The notes under the pieces were generated by a model. It made no database searches. It was not told where the DNA came from and was given only the letters and a program-made list of their open reading frames with translations. The translations under genes and the position numbers were made by a program. A stretch of DNA of 64,000 nt from Rhodanobacteraceae bacterium (GTDB lineage: Bacteria > Pseudomonadota > Gammaproteobacteria > Xanthomonadales > Rhodanobacteraceae), in the NCBI GenBank assembly GCA_030123585.1, contig CP126120.1, positions 62,001-126,000 on the forward strand, in the 5' to 3' direction. Within the stretch, counting starts at the first letter, position 1, and every line of letters starts with the position of its first letter. Positions 35,261 to 44,176 of this stretch are shown here, one piece after another.

Positions 35261-35304
35261 GCTTGCGCGAACGGGCCGGGTGTTTGATGATACCCGCCGC
35301 CTGA

Positions 35305-35500
35305 GGTGACCATCGGCGCAAGCGGATGGTTGAAACGGGAATCCGGTGACGACGTTTCGGCTGTCTGGACGTCCATTCCGGAGCTGCCCCCGCAACGGTA
35401 GGCGAGCCAAGGTTCCGCATCGGCCACTGTGTGCTGCGCACACGGGAAGGCGCGGTTCCCGAAGACCACGCGTCTTCGCTCGCGAGCCCGGAGACCGGCC
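35305..35500 (+). ncRNA. Cobalamin (B12) riboswitch
   Basis: Conserved elements in order: GGTGACCATCGGCGCAAGC at the start, the B12 box GCTGCCCCCGCAACGGTA (35383-35400), GCCACTG (35423-35429), CGGGAAGGCGCGG, and AGCCCGGAGACCGGCC (35485-35500). It lies 125 bases ahead of the btuB start and should repress it when adenosylcobalamin is plentiful. Confidence 0.93.
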
Positions 35501-35563
35501 GCAGGCGAGAACCGGACATGCGGCGGGCATGCGACTGGGGCCGCGCGTCCGCGCCGGCGCCAC

Positions 35564-35621
35564 GACTCCTTCCCCTGTCCTTGCTACTCATCAACCGCAC
35601 GGGCAGGTGCGGACAGGAGTC
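35564..35621 (+). promoter_or_regulatory. Candidate riboswitch expression platform masking the btuB ribosome site
   Basis: GACTCCTTCCCCTGTCC (35564-35580) can pair with GGACAGGAGTC (35611-35621), the stretch that includes the btuB Shine-Dalgarno, leaving only a TTCCC bulge. No U-run is present, so translational rather than transcriptional control is inferred. Confidence 0.55.
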
Positions 35622-35624
35622 TTC

Positions 35625-37478
35625 GTGAAATCGCAATATCGTTTGCTCGGCCGCTCAGTGGCGGCTGCGTTGTGCTGTGTTTCCGCCGCGGCCATCGCCG
35701 ATGGCGCCCCCCAGACCCTCGGCCAGATCGTCGTCACCGCGACGCGCACTGCGCAGACGGAAGACCAGACGCTTGCACCGGTCACCGTGATCACGCGTGC
35801 GGAAATCGAACTGCTGCAGCCGTCGTCGCTGCAGGATCTGCTGGCCGACACGCCCGGCATGGCAATCGCCAACAGCGGCGGGCCGGGCAAGGGCACTTCG
35901 ATGTTCCTGCGCGGCACCAACTCCAACCAGGTGCTGGTGCTCATCGATGGCGTGCGCGTCGGCAACGCGACCGCCGGCACCACACCGATCCAGGACATTC
36001 CGGTGGACCAGATCGAGCGCATCGAGATCGTGCGCGGGCCGTTTTCCAGCCTGTACGGTTCGGAAGCGATCGGCGGCGTGATCCAGATTTTCCTGCGCCA
36101 TGCGCCCGGCACGTTCACGCCGAATGCCAGCGTCGGTGTCGGCAGCTACCGGCACTGGAATGCGGGCGCCGGGTTCTCGGCCGCCGGCGACAAGGGCTGG
36201 CTGTCGGTGCAGGCCACGCACGACCAGACCGAGGGCATCAACTCGTGCCGGATCGGCGCCGCCGAACTGTTCGTCGGCTGCTTCGCCGACCAGCCCGACC
36301 GCGACGGTTTCCACGACAGCGCGTTGACGTTGAACGGCGCCTACAGGTTCAGCGACGCGTGGAGCGCAGACGCACTGGCGATGCGCACGCAAGGCTTCAA
36401 CAAATACGACGGCACCTTCAGCGATTCCGACGACTACTCGACGCAGGTCGTGGGCGGCCAATTGCACTTCCGCCCCAACGGCGCGGTGAACCTCACGCTG
36501 CGTGCCGGGCAGAGCACCGATTTCGACAAGGATTTCCTCGCTGGCAGCTACATCGACTTCTTCGACACGCGCCGCACGCTGGGCTCGTTCCAGGCCGACG
36601 TCGCGGCGGCCGGCGGTCTGCTGAGCGCGGGCCTCGACTGGCAGCGCGACCGCATTGCCAGCAGCACGATCTATGACGTCGCTGCGCGCACCGACCGAGG
36701 CGTGTTCGCGCAATGGCAACGCACGTTCGGCGCGCAATCGCTGCAGGCCAACGTGCGGCGCGACCAGAACAGCCAGTTCGGCGGCAAGACCACCGGCAGC
36801 CTGTTGTGGGGCTGGAATTTCGCGCCGGATCTGCGCCTCACCGCGAGCTGGGGCACCGCGTTCCGCGCGCCCGACTTCAACGACTTGTATTACCCCGGCT
36901 ACAGCAACCCGAACCTGCGGCCCGAAAGTTCGCGCAACGCCGAGCTCGGCCTGCGCGGCACGCCCGGCTGGGGTAACTGGTCAATCAGCGTGTACCGCAA
37001 CGACGTGACCGACCTGATCGCGCTCAGCGACGCCTGGGTGCCCGAGAACATCGACCGTGCGCGCATCACTGGTCTCGAAGGCGTGGTCGGCGGCAAGCTC
37101 GCGGGCTGGGACCTGCGCGCCACCGCGACGCTGTTGAACGCGCGCGACGATGCGATCGGCAGCTTCAACGACGGCCACGAGTTGCCGCGCCGTCCGCGCC
37201 AGAGCGCGCGTTTCGACGCCGACCGCAATTTCGGAAGCTTCAGCGTGGGCGCGAGCTGGTACGTCAACGCGCGCACGTACGACGACATTGGCAACACGAA
37301 CCGAATGGGCGGTTATGCCTTGGCCAACCTGCGCGCGGGTTGGCAGTTCAACCGCGACTGGAAACTGCAACTCGCGCTCAACAACGTGTTCAACAAGGAC
37401 TACGAGACCGCGTACTACTACAACCAGCCCGGCCGCAATGTCATGCTGACGCTGCGCTGGAACCCCGGCCATGATTGA
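35625..37478 (+). CDS. btuB: TonB-dependent vitamin B12 receptor BtuB
   Basis: The protein has 617 residues. A signal peptide (GRSVAAALCCVSAAAIA) is followed by the TonB box region LGQIVVTATRT, the plug domain (SLQDLLADTPGMAIANSGG; VLVLIDGVRVGNATAG; IERIEIVRGPFSSLYGSEAIGG) and a barrel ending in aromatic-rich strands (NVMLTLRW near the C-terminus). It imports cobalamin across the outer membrane. The GTG 35625 start follows GGACAGGAGT. Expression should be set by the riboswitch upstream. The COG2102 gene begins 15 bases after the stop. Confidence 0.95.
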   Translation: MKSQYRLLGRSVAAALCCVSAAAIADGAPQTLGQIVVTATRTAQTEDQTLAPVTVITRAEIELLQPSSLQDLLADTPGMAIANSGGPGKGTSMFLRGTNSNQVLVLIDGVRVGNATAGTTPIQDIPVDQIERIEIVRGPFSSLYGSEAIGGVIQIFLRHAPGTFTPNASVGVGSYRHWNAGAGFSAAGDKGWLSVQATHDQTEGINSCRIGAAELFVGCFADQPDRDGFHDSALTLNGAYRFSDAWSADALAMRTQGFNKYDGTFSDSDDYSTQVVGGQLHFRPNGAVNLTLRAGQSTDFDKDFLAGSYIDFFDTRRTLGSFQADVAAAGGLLSAGLDWQRDRIASSTIYDVAARTDRGVFAQWQRTFGAQSLQANVRRDQNSQFGGKTTGSLLWGWNFAPDLRLTASWGTAFRAPDFNDLYYPGYSNPNLRPESSRNAELGLRGTPGWGNWSISVYRNDVTDLIALSDAWVPENIDRARITGLEGVVGGKLAGWDLRATATLLNARDDAIGSFNDGHELPRRPRQSARFDADRNFGSFSVGASWYVNARTYDDIGNTNRMGGYALANLRAGWQFNRDWKLQLALNNVFNKDYETAYYYNQPGRNVMLTLRWNPGHD

Positions 37479-37493
37479 AGAACCGTTGTCGTT

Positions 37494-38189
37494 GTGAACC
37501 ACGTGCCGACCCCCACACTGCTTTCCTGGAGCGGCGGCAAGGATTGCCTGATGGCGCTCGCGGCGCTGCGCGACGATCCGGCGTGGCGGGTCGTCGCATT
37601 ACTCACGACGATCACCGGCACGTTCGAGCGGGTTTCGATGCACGGAATCCGGCGCGACGTCCTGCAAGCGCAGATCGCGGCGCTCGGACTGCCGCTGATC
37701 GAATGCAGGATCGATTGGCCGTCCAGCAATGCTGCCTACGAAGCCGCGCACGCAAACGCGCTGCGGCAAGCGCGCGAGTGCTGGCCCGGTATCCGCCATT
37801 GCGCGTTCGGGGATTTGTTTCTCGCAGACGTGCGCGCTTATCGCGAACGGCAACTCGCCAGCGCCGGGTGGACGGGAGTTTTCCCGCTATGGGGTGCGGA
37901 CACGCGCGAGCTGTCGCGAAAGTTCCATGCGCAGGGACATCGCGCGGTGCTGACCTGCGTCGATACGCAGCAACTCGATGGATCGTTCAGCGGCCGCGAA
38001 TACGATCCGTCATTGCTCAGCGATTTGCCCGCCGGGGTCGATCCCTGCGGCGAGCGGGGCGAGTTCCACACGCTGAGTCATGCGGGACCGTTGTTCAACG
38101 AGCCTTTGCGTCTCGAGCGCGGCGCTTCGACGCTGCGGGACAACCGGTTTCAATACACCGACTTCACGTTGTCCGACCGCGTGGCGTAG
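37494..38189 (+). CDS. COG2102 ATP-binding protein, diphthine-ammonia ligase-like
   Basis: The protein has 231 residues. The N-terminal ATP pyrophosphatase motif is LLSWSGGKDCLMAL; later motifs are CAFGDLFLADVRAYRERQ, GVFPLWGADTREL, and the C-terminal DPCGERGEFHTLS. These place it in the family of archaeal/eukaryal diphthine ammonia ligases, but bacteria lack diphthamide, so the substrate is different. It lies 15 bases after btuB and thus in the B12-regulated transcript, which suggests a corrinoid-related role. GTG 37494 is the start. Confidence 0.82.
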   Translation: MNHVPTPTLLSWSGGKDCLMALAALRDDPAWRVVALLTTITGTFERVSMHGIRRDVLQAQIAALGLPLIECRIDWPSSNAAYEAAHANALRQARECWPGIRHCAFGDLFLADVRAYRERQLASAGWTGVFPLWGADTRELSRKFHAQGHRAVLTCVDTQQLDGSFSGREYDPSLLSDLPAGVDPCGERGEFHTLSHAGPLFNEPLRLERGASTLRDNRFQYTDFTLSDRVA

Positions 38190-38285
38190 ATTGGGCCAAG
38201 CTGGGCTTCGCCCGGCGAAGCCCAACGCATACGCCGGACCCCGTTGGGCTTCCGCCGATAAGGCCGGCGTCAGCCCAACCTACGC
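38187..38285. repeat. Dispersed AGGTTGGGCT palindrome, copy 2
   Basis: TAGATTGGGCCAAGCTGGGC TTCGCCCGGCGAAGCCCAAC ... CCGTTGGGCTTCCGCC ... GTCAGCCCAACCTACG. The left arm is partly diverged. It fills the whole convergent spacer between the COG2102 gene and the VanY-type gene. Confidence 0.8.
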
Positions 38286-38295
38286 GAGCCGCATG

Positions 38296-38949
38296 TCAGC
38301 GCGAATGTGCTGGGCGTGGTTCGCTCGTGATGTAACGCCAATGCCACGGTTCGTACTCGTAGCCGTACTTGTTGCCCGGCGGGAACGACAGGTGGAAGCC
38401 GTATTCGGCGCCGTGCTGCTGCAGCCACGCGAATGCCTTGCTGTGTTCGAAACTCGCGTCGGCGGCCGGCACGCCGGGCGTGGTCAGGTCCACCGCGCAT
38501 CCGGTCTGGTGTTCGCTGTAGCCCGGCACCGCGTTGATCGAGAGCGCCTTCTGGATACTCATGCCGGCCTTCAATTTCCTGCGGATCAGGCCGGTCTGGT
38601 AGTCGATGCTGCGGAAGCCGGACACGGTTTCCAGTTTCACGCCCTCGCGCGCCGCGGCCGCGAACATCCGCTGCAACGCCGCGGCGGCCGGCGCGACCAT
38701 TTCCACCTTGCGCCCGTACACGTCGCGCGGCGCCTGCACCAGATCCTTGCCTTCGGGCAGCGGCACCAGATTGTGCTTTGCCGCGTAGTCGGCAGGGATG
38801 CCGAGGCTGCGGTTCACCTCGTCGATGTGCGCGACCCACGCGGCCGGTTGCGGCGGCCACGTCGCCGGGCACAACGGCGCCGCGGCGCGCGCAACGGGCA
38901 GGGCAGCCGCGAGCATCACGGCCAGGCATGCGGAACGGATTAGTAGCAT
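38296..38949 (-). CDS. M15 family D-alanyl-D-alanine carboxypeptidase (VanY/DdcY-like), exported
   Basis: The protein has 217 residues. A signal peptide (CLAVMLAAALPVARAAA) precedes a peptidase M15B domain: SGFRSIDYQTGL, the zinc motif PGYSEHQTGCAVDLT (H and D) and EPWHWRYI. It should trim peptidoglycan stem peptides at D-Ala-D-Ala in the periplasm. ATG 38949 is chosen because the signal peptide starts there; upstream in-frame ATGs at 39033 and 38976 give unlikely leaders. A single-gene unit, convergent with the btuB operon. Confidence 0.88.
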   Translation of the reverse strand: MLLIRSACLAVMLAAALPVARAAAPLCPATWPPQPAAWVAHIDEVNRSLGIPADYAAKHNLVPLPEGKDLVQAPRDVYGRKVEMVAPAAAALQRMFAAAAREGVKLETVSGFRSIDYQTGLIRRKLKAGMSIQKALSINAVPGYSEHQTGCAVDLTTPGVPAADASFEHSKAFAWLQQHGAEYGFHLSFPPGNKYGYEYEPWHWRYITSEPRPAHSR

Positions 38950-39085
38950 CGGATTTCCTGTGGGCAAAACGCACATGATAAAAGCCGGCGCATGCCAAGC
39001 TGTGGTCCGTAGGCGCGCCGGACGCCGCGTCACGCCGCGGCGATGGCGGTATCATTGCGGGATTGTTTTCGAGGTTTTGCCTGCG

Positions 39086-39406
39086 ATGCCCATCTACGTA
39101 TTCCGTTGTGACGATTGCGGCGAGAAGTTCGAACGCCTGCAGAAGCTGTCCGATCCCGATCCCGACGTCTGCCCGCATTGCGGCAAGCGCCACACCGTGC
39201 ACAAGCAGGTGACGGCGCCCGCGTTCCGTCTGGCGGGCAGCGGCTGGTACGAAACCGATTTCAAATCCGACAAGGAAAAGAAACACAACCTTGCTGGCGA
39301 GGCCGCCAAGCCGAAGGAGCCGTCCGGCGACAAACCGTCCGCATCCGGCAAGGAAACCGCCAAGCCCGCGGCCGCCGAGAAAGCCGCGAAGGCGGCGGGA
39401 GACTGA
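39086..39406 (+). CDS. FmdB-family zinc ribbon protein
   Basis: The protein has 106 residues. The N-terminal zinc ribbon reads MPIYVFRCDDCGEKFERLQK followed by CPHCGKRHTVHKQ (two CxxC pairs). The C-terminal half is a lysine/alanine/glutamate-rich tail (KETAKPAAAEKAAKAAGD). These small regulators are common in Xanthomonadales, often upstream of aspS; here aspS is not seen. The exact role is unknown. ATG 39086. Confidence 0.88.
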   Translation: MPIYVFRCDDCGEKFERLQKLSDPDPDVCPHCGKRHTVHKQVTAPAFRLAGSGWYETDFKSDKEKKHNLAGEAAKPKEPSGDKPSASGKETAKPAAAEKAAKAAGD

Positions 39407-39473
39407 CGCCGCGCCGGCTGCCGTTCAGACATTGCAAGGGAAACTGACCCGCACCAATCAGGAGGGCAGCGTC

Positions 39474-40028
39474 ATGCGTACTGTTGCGTCGATCGTTGCG
39501 GTGGCGTTGCTTGCCTTTGTCGGTGCGGCCTGCGCGCAGGTCACCTACGGCAGCCGCCCGCCTCCGCCTCCGCCCCAGTACGGACAGCCGGGTTATCCGG
39601 GCTACGGTCCGCAAACCGTTTCCTGCGGCAGTCCGCGGCATCGCCTGTTGCGTTGCGCCGTTCCCTACGACTGGCGCGGCGCGCGGATCGTCCGGCAGAC
39701 CTCCAGGTCGGCCTGCATCGAGGGCAGGACGTGGGGCTTCGACCGCGGCGGCATCTGGGTGGACAAGGGTTGCGGCGGCGTGTTCGCGGCCGTGGGCGGC
39801 TGGCAGCCGGGACCGGGCTGGAACCGCGACTTCGTGGTGTCGTGCGGCAGCCCGCAGTACCGCTACTACTTCTGCCAGGTCGATGTCGGCGCGCGCGGAC
39901 GCGTGGTGCTGCAACGGCAGAACTCGGATTCGGCCTGCATCGAGGGCCGCACCTGGGGCTGGAACCGCGCCGGCGTGTGGGTGGACAAGGGTTGCGGCGC
40001 GCAGTTCCTGGTGACGCGCCGCTGGTGA
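39474..40028 (+). CDS. DUF3011 domain protein, exported
   Basis: The protein has 184 residues. A signal peptide (MRTVASIVAVALLAFVGAACA) and a Pro/Tyr/Gly-rich spacer (PPPPPPQYGQPGYPGYG) are followed by two DUF3011 repeats. Each runs from VSCGSPxxR to SACIEGRTWGx-(D/N)RxGxWVDKGC and has paired cysteines. Function is unknown; cell-surface or stress roles have been suggested for the family. AGGAGGG lies close upstream of ATG 39474. Confidence 0.87.
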   Translation: MRTVASIVAVALLAFVGAACAQVTYGSRPPPPPPQYGQPGYPGYGPQTVSCGSPRHRLLRCAVPYDWRGARIVRQTSRSACIEGRTWGFDRGGIWVDKGCGGVFAAVGGWQPGPGWNRDFVVSCGSPQYRYYFCQVDVGARGRVVLQRQNSDSACIEGRTWGWNRAGVWVDKGCGAQFLVTRRW

Positions 40029-40140
40029 ATCCAACGGCATCGCCGATCGGCAATCGCCGCTGAATCGGTGCGGCGCGCCGTGCAAGCCCGCCGCGCCGAT
40101 CCGCTAAAATTCCCCGACGCCCTGCCATAGATAAAACGCC

Positions 40141-42471
40141 TTGTCCTGGTTCGAACGCGTGCGCCGGTTCATCGTCCGGGTCTGGCCATTCGCACGCTGG
40201 CCCATCCTGATCGGCATCGGTTTCGCGATCGGCTTCGTGGTGCCGTACACGCTGGCGCTCGACCATCGCGTCAAGACGCGCGTGACCGAAATCGAGTTCA
40301 CCCAGCCGACCCGCGTGTACGGCGCGCCGCAATTGCTGGAAGCCGGCGTGCCGATGAACAAGGCGACCCTGGCGCTGGAACTGCAGATGGCCGGCTACAC
40401 CGAAGCCGCGCACGCGGCGCAGGTGCCGGGCACGTACAGCGCGGACGGCGACACCTTCACCATCGCCTCGCGCGGCTACATGGATCCGGTCGGCGGCGAG
40501 TTGCCGCGACGGGTGCGCGTGACGCTGGGCGGCGGCCAGATCCGCTCGGTGGTCGATCTCACCTCCGGCAAGCCGCTGCGCAAGACGCATCTCGATCCCG
40601 CGCGCATCGCGACCCTGTACGGTTCCGACCAGGAAGAACGCATCGTCGTGAAGCTGGCGGAATTGCCGCCGCTGCTGGTGCAGGGCGTGCAGGCGGTCGA
40701 GGACCGCGACTTCAAGAACAACCACGGCATTGATTTCTCGTCGATCGCGCGCGCGCTGCTGGCCGACCTGCGCGCGGGAAAGAAGGTGCAGGGCGCCTCC
40801 ACCATCACCCAGCAACTGGTGCGCAACCTGTTCCTCGACCGCAACAAGACGCTGGTGCGCAAGTTCAACGAGGCGCTTCTGTCGATCCTGCTGGACGCGC
40901 ACTACAGCAAGGGCCAGATCCTTGCCGCGTACTGCAACGAGGTGTTCCTCGGCCAGCAGGGCAACCAGGCGGTGCACGGTTTTGCCGCGGCGAGCTGGTT
41001 CTACTTCGGGCGACCGGTGCAGGCCCTGCGCCCGCAGGAAATCGCGCTGCTGGTCGGGATCGTGCAGGGGCCGAGCTACTACGATCCGCGCCGCTTTCCC
41101 GAGCGTGCGCTGGGGCGCCGCAACCTCGCGCTGGACGCATTCCACACCACCGGACTGTTGAACGATGCGCAGTGGCAGGCCGCGCGCGCCGCGCCGCTGG
41201 ACGTGACGCCCAATCCGCAACTGGTGGTCGACCGCTTCCCCGCCTTCATGGAAGTGGTGCGCGAGCAACTCAAACATGATTTCACCGACCAGCAGCTCAG
41301 CAACGGCGGGCTCGCGGTCTACACCACGCTCGATCCGGCCGCGCAGGTGTACGCCGAAGACGCGCTCAACGAAACCATGCGCGGTCTCGGCAAGCGCGCC
41401 GACAAGCTGGAGGGCGCGGTGGTGGTGGTCGAGCCGTCGACCGGCAACGTGCTGGCGATGGTGGGCGGGCGCGAATCCGACCTGCACGGCTTCAACCGCG
41501 CCTATGACGCGCGCCGTCCGGTCGGTTCCAGCCTCAAGCCGTTCTACTACCTGATGGCGCTGACCAATCCGTCGCGCTGGAACGTGGCGTCGATCCTGGA
41601 CGATTCGCCGATCTCGCTGAAGCTGCCGAACGGCAAGCTGTGGACGCCGCAGAACGACGACCACATCTCGCACGGACAGGTGCCGATGGTCGAGGCGCTG
41701 GCCAAGTCCTACAACCTCGCCAGCGTGCACCTCGGCCTGCAGCTCGGCGTGGACCGGGTCGCGGCGTTCCTGCGCTCGTTCGGCTTGCAGGACGTGCAGG
41801 CCAATCCCTCGTTGCTGCTGGGCGCGGTGGACATGTCGCCGTTCCAGTTGGCGCAGTTGTACGAATTCTTCGCCGCCGACGGCCACGCGCTGCCGCTGCT
41901 GACCCTGCGCGGCGTGCTCGACGACAAGGGCCATGTGTTGAAGCAATACGCGACGAAGCCCGGCAAGGGCGAATACCAGCAGGCCGAACGGCTGGTGCGC
42001 TGGATGATGCAGCGGGTCACGCAATACGGCACCGCCGCGGCGATCGGCAATTCGCGGCTGGGCGACCTGCATGTCGCGGGCAAGACCGGCACCTCCGACC
42101 ACCAGCGCGATTCGTGGTTCTCGGGCTTCACCGGCGACCGCCTCGCGGTGGCGTGGATGGGCCGTGACGACAACCAGCCCACCCACCTGTGGGGCGCGAC
42201 CGGCGCGTTGCGCGTGTGGATCAACCTGTTCCAGAAGCTGCCGAGCGCGCCGCTCGACGCCACGTTCGGCGACGACATCCAGTATGCCTGGATCGATCCG
42301 TCCACCGGCGAAGGCAGCCTGCCCGAGTGCAACGGCGCGCAGCAGTATCCGTTCATCGCCGGCTACGCGCCGCCGGTGCAGAACCACTGCTACCTGCAGC
42401 GGCTGGAAAACATCTTCAGCGGCGGCAACGGCAACGGCGCGGCGCAGCCGGCGTCGGTGTCGCATCCTTGA
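40141..42471 (+). CDS. mrcB: Penicillin-binding protein 1B, bifunctional peptidoglycan synthase
   Basis: The protein has 776 residues. It has one N-terminal membrane helix (PFARWPILIGIGFAIGFVVPY), a UB2H regulatory domain (VYGAPQLLEAGVPMNKATLALELQMAGY), a GT51 transglycosylase (QAVEDRDFKNNHGIDF, GASTITQQLVRNLFL) and a transpeptidase (RPVGSSLKPF with the SxxK serine, KSYN, and GKTGTSDHQRDSW). It polymerises and crosslinks glycan strands in the periplasm. TTG 40141 is the start: no ATG lies between the preceding stop and the membrane helix. The UB2H domain expects an outer-membrane lipoprotein activator; see the next gene. Confidence 0.95.
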   Translation: MSWFERVRRFIVRVWPFARWPILIGIGFAIGFVVPYTLALDHRVKTRVTEIEFTQPTRVYGAPQLLEAGVPMNKATLALELQMAGYTEAAHAAQVPGTYSADGDTFTIASRGYMDPVGGELPRRVRVTLGGGQIRSVVDLTSGKPLRKTHLDPARIATLYGSDQEERIVVKLAELPPLLVQGVQAVEDRDFKNNHGIDFSSIARALLADLRAGKKVQGASTITQQLVRNLFLDRNKTLVRKFNEALLSILLDAHYSKGQILAAYCNEVFLGQQGNQAVHGFAAASWFYFGRPVQALRPQEIALLVGIVQGPSYYDPRRFPERALGRRNLALDAFHTTGLLNDAQWQAARAAPLDVTPNPQLVVDRFPAFMEVVREQLKHDFTDQQLSNGGLAVYTTLDPAAQVYAEDALNETMRGLGKRADKLEGAVVVVEPSTGNVLAMVGGRESDLHGFNRAYDARRPVGSSLKPFYYLMALTNPSRWNVASILDDSPISLKLPNGKLWTPQNDDHISHGQVPMVEALAKSYNLASVHLGLQLGVDRVAAFLRSFGLQDVQANPSLLLGAVDMSPFQLAQLYEFFAADGHALPLLTLRGVLDDKGHVLKQYATKPGKGEYQQAERLVRWMMQRVTQYGTAAAIGNSRLGDLHVAGKTGTSDHQRDSWFSGFTGDRLAVAWMGRDDNQPTHLWGATGALRVWINLFQKLPSAPLDATFGDDIQYAWIDPSTGEGSLPECNGAQQYPFIAGYAPPVQNHCYLQRLENIFSGGNGNGAAQPASVSHP

Positions 42472-42497
42472 ATTTCTCACTTCGGAGCAGCAGCAAG

Positions 42498-43022
42498 ATG
42501 ATCAAGTTGAACAGGTGCGCCGCGCTTGCGGCGGGCGGCTTCGCGGCGTTGCTGGCGGCGTGCTCGCACCCGCCGTTGCCGCCGCCCGCGTCGGAGCGGG
42601 TTTCGCCCACCGCGATGGTCGAGGCGATCCGCGCCGCGCGCGTGGACGACAAGTCGGTGGTGCAGGTGGTGCCGTTGCGCGATCCGGCGGTGGACGGTTA
42701 CCTGGACGGCGCGCGTGTCGACGAGAACGCCGGCAAGTACCGGGATGCGCTGGACAAGATCGACGCCGCGCTGAAGCTGTCGCCCGACGCGCCGGACATC
42801 CTGCAGTTCCGCGCCGAGGTCGAGATCCTGCTGCGCGATTACCCGACGGCCGAGGCCGACGCGCAGCATTCATACGCGCTGGGTCCCAAGGTCGGCGGGC
42901 TGTGCGCCAGCAACTGGCAGACGGTGCTGGAAATCGCCGAGTCGAAGAACGATGCAGCCGGCGTCGCCGATGCGCGCATCAGGCGCGATGCCTGCCACAA
43001 GGCCGGGCCGATCCGGTTGTAG
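42498..43022 (+). CDS. TPR-like lipoprotein, candidate PBP1B activator (LpoP-like)
   Basis: The protein has 174 residues. The signal ends in lipobox LLAACS (near residue 21), so it is lipidated; the next residues (SHPP) do not include the Asp that would hold it at the inner membrane. The rest contains TPR-type helices (GYLDGARVDENAGKYRDALD KIDAALKLSPDAPDILQFRA EVEILLRDYPTAEAD) and a late cysteine pair. It starts 26 bases after mrcB. Pseudomonas LpoP, a TPR lipoprotein encoded next to the PBP1b gene, activates PBP1b; the same role is inferred here. Confidence 0.75.
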   Translation: MIKLNRCAALAAGGFAALLAACSHPPLPPPASERVSPTAMVEAIRAARVDDKSVVQVVPLRDPAVDGYLDGARVDENAGKYRDALDKIDAALKLSPDAPDILQFRAEVEILLRDYPTAEADAQHSYALGPKVGGLCASNWQTVLEIAESKNDAAGVADARIRRDACHKAGPIRL

Positions 43023-43041
43023 CGTCGTCTCCCGAAACGCG

Positions 43042-44082
43042 TCAGAGCTGGCCTGCGGCGAATTGCACCGCAAGGCTGCTGAGTGCGACCGCCGCCCACA
43101 CGCCGAATCCCAGCGCGATCGGCCGCCAGCCGGTCGCTGCCATGCGCCGCAGGTCCGACGACAGGCCGATCGCGGCCAGCGCCACCACGACCAGGAATTC
43201 CGCCGCGAGGTGCAGTCCTGCGTGCCACGCGTCCGGAATCCAGCCGGCGGTGCGCACGGCCGATGCCACCGCGAACCACAGGATGAACCACGGGAACACG
43301 CGGCGCAGCTTGAAGCCGTCGCCGCGCCGATGGCGCCACGCCTCGATCAGCACCAGCCCCAGGCACACCGGCAGGATCAGCGTGGCGCGGGTCAGCTTGA
43401 CGATGGTCGCGAAATCGCCCGCGGCATTCGAATAGCTGTAGCCGGCGGCGACCACCGAGGAGGTGTCGTTGATCGCGGTGCCGGCCCACAGGCCGAAACC
43501 GCGGTCGCTCAGGCCCAGCAAGTGGCCGAGCAGGGGGAACGCCAGCACCGCGACCAGGTTGAACAGGAAGATCGTGGAGATCGCGAACGCGGTGTCGTGC
43601 TCGTCGGCCTTGACGATCGGCGTGACCGCGGCGATCGCCGAGCCGCCGCAGATCGCGGTGCCGACGCCGATCAGCAGTTTCAGTTTCGAGGGAATGCCCA
43701 GCGCGCGCCCGAGCAGCCAGGCGGCGAGGAAAGCCGCGCTCACCGTCACCAGCGTCACCGACAGCGATTCGAATCCGGTGCGCGCCACCTGGGTCAGGCT
43801 GAGGCCGAGCCCCAGCGCCACGATCGACCATTGCAGGATCTGCTTGCCGGCGAAGCGGATGCCGGGCACGCAGGCGGCGGGCGGCGTCGCCACGTTGCGC
43901 ACCACGACGCCCAGCACGATCGCGAACACCGGTCCACCCACTAGCGGCAGCCAGCGGCCGAGTTGCGTCGCGACCAGCGCGATCACGCCGGACAGCAACA
44001 GGCCCGGCCACAGGCGGGCGCGCAGCCGGCCTTGACTGGCGGTCGTGTCCGAAGACAGGACGGCGGCAGCGGCGGAGTTCAT
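43042..44082 (-). CDS. yeiH: YeiH/UPF0324 family putative sulfate/sulfite exporter
   Basis: The protein has 346 residues and about ten membrane helices. Family motifs: GKQILQWSIVALGLGLSLTQ, IGVGTAICGGSAIAAVTPI, GLWAGTAINDTSSVVAAGY and LGFGVWAAVALSSLAVQ. Members are linked to sulfonate, sulfite or taurine metabolism; transport direction is not proven. It is divergent from a LysR gene with 94 bases between the starts, the yeiH-yeiE arrangement. Confidence 0.88.
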   Translation of the reverse strand: MNSAAAAVLSSDTTASQGRLRARLWPGLLLSGVIALVATQLGRWLPLVGGPVFAIVLGVVVRNVATPPAACVPGIRFAGKQILQWSIVALGLGLSLTQVARTGFESLSVTLVTVSAAFLAAWLLGRALGIPSKLKLLIGVGTAICGGSAIAAVTPIVKADEHDTAFAISTIFLFNLVAVLAFPLLGHLLGLSDRGFGLWAGTAINDTSSVVAAGYSYSNAAGDFATIVKLTRATLILPVCLGLVLIEAWRHRRGDGFKLRRVFPWFILWFAVASAVRTAGWIPDAWHAGLHLAAEFLVVVALAAIGLSSDLRRMAATGWRPIALGFGVWAAVALSSLAVQFAAGQL

Positions 44083-44176
44083 GCACGGGTTTCCCGAAAC
44101 GGCGATCCGTGCAGGCTAGGGCCGGCCGTGCAAAAATGATACTTATGATTTCTTATTCGATATATCAGCTCAATTG

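Noticed and set aside
38187..38285. AGGTTGGGCT palindromes as integron attC sites
   Set aside because: They lack RYYYAAC/GTTRRRY end pairs and occur beside unrelated housekeeping genes on both strands.
39541..42480. Very long open frame antisense to mrcB (979 codons)
   Set aside because: Composition is Arg/His/Gln-rich with no domain, and the sense strand carries complete PBP1B motifs. It is a by-product of GC-rich codon use.
44083..44176. A defined LysR operator between yeiH and the regulator
   Set aside because: The spacer is AT-rich and has partial dyads, but no T-N11-A motif stands out enough to give coordinates.
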